In this document: one piece after another, positions 6,757-9,028 of the stretch
Layout: every line of letters starts with the position of its first letter
Position numbering within the stretch: position 1 is the first letter of the stretch
Assembly: GCA_027038695.1 (NCBI GenBank)
Contig: JALWHA010000235.1
Location: 1-9,028 of the forward strand
Reading direction: 5' to 3'
Length of the DNA stretch: 9,028 nt
Origin: Acidobacteriota bacterium
GTDB taxonomy: Bacteria; Acidobacteriota; Holophagae; Thermotomaculales; Thermotomaculaceae
Position numbers and translations under genes: made by a program
Notes under the pieces: generated by a model
What the model was told of the DNA's origin: nothing
Databases searched by the model: none
Seen by the model: only the letters and a program-made list of their open reading frames with translations

Positions 6757-7659
6757 TCAATAACCCTTCGTATCTGTTTTTTCCCTATTCACAATCTTAA
6801 CGCTTGCGCTTGCTCCAATTCTTGTTGCCCCGGCTTTAATCATTTCAATGGCTTTATCAAAGTCTCTAATTCCCCCTGAAGCCTTTACTCCTAAATCCCT
6901 TCCTACAACCTTTCTCATTAAAAGGATATCTTCAACAGTTGCCCCGCCTTTGCCGAAGCCTGTTGATGTTTTTACATAATCCACCCCTGCCTCTTTTGAA
7001 AGTTCGCAAGCCTTAATCTTTTCCTGCTCTGTTAAATAACAGGTTTCAATAATAACCTTTAATATCTTTCCATTTATTGCTTTCCTTACAAATTTAACAT
7101 CTTCTAAAACCTCATTGTATTTTTTTGATTTTAGAAAGCCGATGTTTATTACCATATCTATCTCTTGAGCCCCGTTTTCAATAGCCTGTTTAGCCTCAAA
7201 AGCCTTAACCTCTTTTGTGGTAGCACCTAAAGGAAAGCCTATAACGGTGCAAACCTTGACCTCAGTTCCCGCCAGCACCTCCGCAGCGGTTTTTACAAAA
7301 CAGGGGTTTATACAAACAGAGGCAAACTTATACTTTTTTGCTTCCATACAGAGGTTAACCACATCCTGAACGGTTGCTTCAGGCTTTAAAAGGGTATGGT
7401 CTATTAAGTGAGATATGTTTACATTAAAGGCACCGTCAGGGGTAATTCTATCTGTTTTAACCTTGATAAAATTGTCAATAGCCTCTTTAGGCTTTAAAAC
7501 ACAGTAATTTTCCTCAATGTCGCAGTAAAGCAAATCAGGGGAAGAGTTGTCAAATTCAAGCCAGTCTAAATCTACATCCGATAAAGTTTCACCTTTTGTT
7601 TCAGTTTCATCAAAAGAGGAAAGTATCTCTTCAACAATCTTTGAAATATCCTTATTCAT
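6757..7659 (-). CDS. deoC: Deoxyribose-phosphate aldolase (DeoC family) with N-terminal BMC-targeting extension
   Basis: DeoC reversibly cleaves 2-deoxyribose 5-phosphate into acetaldehyde and glyceraldehyde 3-phosphate through a Schiff base. The barrel spans about 82-290: HLIDHTLLKPEAT at 84-96, CTVIGFPLG at 137-145, Asp168 in EIDMVINIG, the Schiff-base Lys230 in YVKTSTGFG and the second active-site Lys259 in GVKASGGIR. All catalytic residues are present. At 300 residues it exceeds the usual 215-260 because of an N-terminal addition. Residues 4-16 (DISKIVEEILSSF) form a predicted amphipathic helix like BMC encapsulation peptides, and residues 17-80 are an acidic, non-catalytic linker. The gene starts 1 nt after the third pentamer gene, whose last codons supply the ribosome site AGAGGTG. 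Lumenal targeting is my inference from the helix, the similar one on the isomerase, and the context. Acetaldehyde release would explain encapsulation. Confidence 0.95.
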   Translation of the reverse strand: MNKDISKIVEEILSSFDETETKGETLSDVDLDWLEFDNSSPDLLYCDIEENYCVLKPKEAIDNFIKVKTDRITPDGAFNVNISHLIDHTLLKPEATVQDVVNLCMEAKKYKFASVCINPCFVKTAAEVLAGTEVKVCTVIGFPLGATTKEVKAFEAKQAIENGAQEIDMVINIGFLKSKKYNEVLEDVKFVRKAINGKILKVIIETCYLTEQEKIKACELSKEAGVDYVKTSTGFGKGGATVEDILLMRKVVGRDLGVKASGGIRDFDKAIEMIKAGATRIGASASVKIVNREKTDTKGY

Positions 7660-7660
7660 C

Positions 7661-7933
7661 TCACACCTCTAAATTAACCTCATCAACAACCCCTGCTATT
7701 ATAGCATTTTCGGGGATGTCTTTTGACTTTGTTATTATCTGCAAACTTCCGCCGTCTTTAATAACAAGTACTGTATCGCCTTTTCCAGAATCTGTGGCGT
7801 CTATTGCAAGAAAAGGCTTTCCTTTAAAACTTCCCGAAGGGGTTATCTCCCTTACAAGCATAATCTTATACCCTTTAAAGTTTTTATTCTTTTTTGTAGA
7901 GTAAACACTGCCTAACACTTTACATAAAATCAT
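7661..7933 (-). CDS. BMC shell vertex protein, EutN/CcmL family (BMC-P), third copy
   Basis: A 90-residue pentamer-forming shell protein of the kind that caps the corners of polyhedral microcompartments. It has the family start (CKVLGSVYSTKK, 4-15), the FKGYKIMLV strand, the AIDATDSGKGDTVLV segment matching the usual VDxVGAGxGExVLV, and the C-terminal AIIAGVVDEV. It is the most divergent of the three copies: DSGKGDT replaces the common GAGxGE, and the loop normally reading GSSAR is DGGSLQ. Its ATG overlaps the stop of the second copy by 4 nt (ATGA) with no ribosome site, so translation is coupled. The aldolase gene follows 1 nt after its stop. A shell role is confident from the fold; the particular role of this variant is unknown. 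Confidence 0.92.
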   Translation of the reverse strand: MILCKVLGSVYSTKKNKNFKGYKIMLVREITPSGSFKGKPFLAIDATDSGKGDTVLVIKDGGSLQIITKSKDIPENAIIAGVVDEVNLEV

Positions 7934-8193
7934 AGGGAAAAACCGTCAATAATACCCACTATTGCCGCATCAGCAGGCATTTTGTCGTTTTTAAAAGGTA
8001 TAGCCGACTCTTTGCTTGTTGCATAGAATATTGTATCACCCTTTCCGGCCTGAACAGTATCAACCGCAACAATAAATTTATCCTCAGGTTTCATATCTTC
8101 ATTAAAAGGCTGAACTATTAAAAGTTTCTTTCCCTCAAAACTGTCAAGTTTTTTTGTTGCCCAGATACTTCCTACAACCTTACCTATTAGCAT
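7930..8193 (-). CDS. BMC shell vertex protein, EutN/CcmL family (BMC-P), second copy
   Basis: An 87-residue vertex protein. GKVVGSIWATKK (4-15), FEGKKLLIVQPF (19-30), VAVDTVQAGKGDTIFYA (42-58) and AAIVGIIDGF (76-85) follow the EutN/CcmL pattern in order. It resembles the first copy more than the third, with GKVVGS[IV]WAT.K and LIVQ shared. The loop that in many family members reads GSSAR is here TSKESAIPF, as in less typical paralogues. It begins 14 nt inside the end of the isomerase gene, preceded only by a weak AGAGATAG, and ends in an ATGA overlap with the third copy. Such tight packing indicates one operon and coupled translation of shell and cargo. Confidence 0.94.
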   Translation of the reverse strand: MLIGKVVGSIWATKKLDSFEGKKLLIVQPFNEDMKPEDKFIVAVDTVQAGKGDTIFYATSKESAIPFKNDKMPADAAIVGIIDGFSL

Positions 8194-8686
8194 TGTCTAT
8201 CTCTATTATTTTATTAACCCTTTTTAAATGCCTTCCGCCTTCAAAATCTGTGCTTAAAAACTTTTCAACTATCAACTTCATTAATTCTGTGCCTATAACC
8301 CTTGAGCCTAATGTTAAAAAGTTTGCATTGTTGTGCGCCCTCGCATTGTAAGCCTCAAAAGTATTTGAGCAATGTGCAGCCCTTATACCCTTAATTTTAT
8401 TTAAAACAATGGCGCTTCCTATTCCCGCACCATCAATAAAAATACCGAATTTAGCACTTTTACAAAAAAACTCTTTGCCTGTTTTATAAGCAAAATCAGG
8501 GTAATCAACAGACTCTTTTGAATAACATCCGCAATCTAAAACAGAATAACCTAAATCACTTAAAAAAGATTTTAAAAACTCTTTATATTCATACCCTCCG
8601 TGGTCGCTTCCTATAACTATTAAATTTTCGAGGTCTTCCCCTTCAATCTCTTTTAAAATTTCCTGAACAATATTTTCAACACTCAT
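8180..8686 (-). CDS. RpiB/LacAB-family sugar-phosphate isomerase with BMC-targeting extension and altered active site
   Basis: A 168-residue relative of ribose-5-phosphate isomerase B, which interconverts ribose 5-phosphate and ribulose 5-phosphate (LacAB members act on galactose 6-phosphate). Conserved landmarks: GSDHGGYEYK with D28-H29, DYPDF with Y62, H118 in ARAHNNANFLTLG (E. coli His99), and phosphate-binding R152 and R156 in EGGRHLKRV. The catalytic loop, C-G-T-G-I-G in E. coli, is D85-G-A87-G-I-G: the proton-transfer Cys is Asp and the Thr is Ala, confirmed in the DNA (GAT GGT GCG). The first about 20 residues are extra; SVENIVQEILKEI forms an amphipathic helix matching that of the aldolase. 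It overlaps pentamer copy 1 by 4 nt and copy 2 by 14 nt. The family and probable lumenal location are well supported; the substrate is not, so I give no gene symbol. Confidence 0.92.
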   Translation of the reverse strand: MSVENIVQEILKEIEGEDLENLIVIGSDHGGYEYKEFLKSFLSDLGYSVLDCGCYSKESVDYPDFAYKTGKEFFCKSAKFGIFIDGAGIGSAIVLNKIKGIRAAHCSNTFEAYNARAHNNANFLTLGSRVIGTELMKLIVEKFLSTDFEGGRHLKRVNKIIEIDNANR

Positions 8687-8952
8687 AGTTCAAATTCCAG
8701 TTTATCCACAATTGCCATTATAACAGCATCTACAGGCTTATTTTTTGTAATAGGGGTTTGCCTTGCAGAAGAGCCCTGTGCCATCAAAATCATCTCTCCT
8801 GCCCCTGCCCCTACAGCGTCAACTGCTACGGTAAAACTGTTTAAAGCCTCTCCTTTAACAGAATAATGCTGAACAATAAGGAATTTCAATCCTTTTAAAT
8901 CTTCAACCTTTTGAGTTGCCCATACAGAGCCTACAACCTTGCCGTATATCAT
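8683..8952 (-). CDS. BMC shell vertex protein, EutN/CcmL family (BMC-P), first copy
   Basis: An 89-residue vertex protein and the most canonical of the three: GKVVGSVWATQK (4-15), LKGLKFLIVQ (19-28), VAVDAVGAGAGEMILMAQGSSAR running from about 42 to 64, and PVDAVIMAIVD near the C-terminus. The GAGxGE and GSSAR blocks are the classic family signatures. Its ATG has no ribosome binding site but lies within 10 nt of a TGCTAAAAT promoter-like element, so it may head the local transcript with almost no leader. The stop overlaps the isomerase start by 4 nt. The main shell proteins (BMC-H, BMC-T) that this pentamer would cap must lie elsewhere, perhaps upstream of the window. Confidence 0.96.
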   Translation of the reverse strand: MIYGKVVGSVWATQKVEDLKGLKFLIVQHYSVKGEALNSFTVAVDAVGAGAGEMILMAQGSSARQTPITKNKPVDAVIMAIVDKLEFEL

Positions 8953-8961
8953 AGCAAGGTT

Positions 8962-8970
8962 ATTTTAGCA
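8962..8970 (-). promoter_or_regulatory. Possible extended -10 promoter before the BMC cluster
   Basis: On the minus strand the sequence TGCTAAAAT is an extended -10 box (TGn plus TAAAAT, five of six to consensus). No good -35 box exists at 16-18 nt upstream (TATGGG at best). Transcription would start near 8955, within a few bases of ATG 8952, so the mRNA would be nearly leaderless. In such AT-rich DNA a chance match is quite possible. The rest of 8953-9028 holds no gene or strong hairpin that I can see. Confidence 0.35.
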
Positions 8971-9028
8971 GAAAATATAAAAAACCCATAGAAAACTGTT
9001 TATTAAACCTATAAAAGATTGTGAAAAA

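Noticed and set aside
6731..6765. Possible promoter just before the dehydrogenase gene (TATAAA with TTATTG upstream)
   Set aside because: The -35 match is poor, and the predicted start would fall on or next to the AGGAGGA ribosome site. AT-rich DNA gives such -10 matches by chance.
1733..8351. Several short plus-strand open frames of about 60-125 codons opposite the real genes
   Set aside because: Each lies antisense to a confidently identified gene, shows no family motif, and reads as the reverse image of conserved coding sequence.
8702..8710. Perfect DnaA-box consensus TTATCCACA on the plus strand
   Set aside because: It is a single copy inside the coding sequence of the first vertex protein, where it encodes part of VDKL. 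No further boxes or unwinding region were seen nearby, so it is not evidence for an origin.

Overview
The window reads almost entirely on the minus strand, so transcription runs from high to low coordinates. It is AT-rich and densely packed. YidC has an N-terminal transmembrane anchor followed by a large periplasmic domain, which is the Gram-negative (diderm) form, so the host is a low-GC diderm bacterium. The bacterial microcompartment (BMC) genes and the lysine/glutamate-rich proteins would suit an anaerobe or thermophile, but I cannot fix the phylum from this sequence.

Region A (about 9028-6757) is a BMC satellite cluster in order of transcription: an EutN/CcmL-type vertex pentamer (BMC-P), an RpiB/LacAB-family sugar-phosphate isomerase, a second BMC-P, a third BMC-P, and a DeoC-type deoxyribose-phosphate aldolase. 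The genes overlap or sit 1 nt apart, so they almost certainly form one operon. Both enzymes carry an extra N-terminal amphipathic helix with the same spacing of hydrophobic residues and a shared IVxEIL core. This is best read as an encapsulation peptide that sends both into the compartment lumen. The DeoC plus RpiB pair matches the type called SPU (sugar-phosphate-utilising) in published BMC surveys. Shell hexamers and trimers, and any aldehyde dehydrogenase, are not in the window. The RpiB homologue has Asp in place of the catalytic Cys and Ala in place of the partner Thr, so its chemistry is open.

Region B (6718-5600) is an isocitrate/isopropylmalate dehydrogenase family gene. It has a strong ribosome binding site and a rho-independent terminator just after its stop. 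It keeps residues that mark NADP use in E. coli isocitrate dehydrogenase.

Region C (5552-1) is the widely conserved chromosomal cluster rpmH-rnpA-yidD-yidC-jag-mnmE-mnmG, driven by a good sigma70-like promoter at 5524-5552. It supplies a ribosomal protein, the RNase P protein, two membrane-protein insertion factors, an RNA-binding protein, and the two subunits of the tRNA U34 modification enzyme. mnmG runs off the left edge. dnaA, often upstream of rpmH, is not there. I see no tRNA, rRNA, CRISPR, insertion sequence or convincing plus-strand gene. No gene-free stretch exceeds 300 bases; the longest is the 109 bases between rpmH and the dehydrogenase gene.
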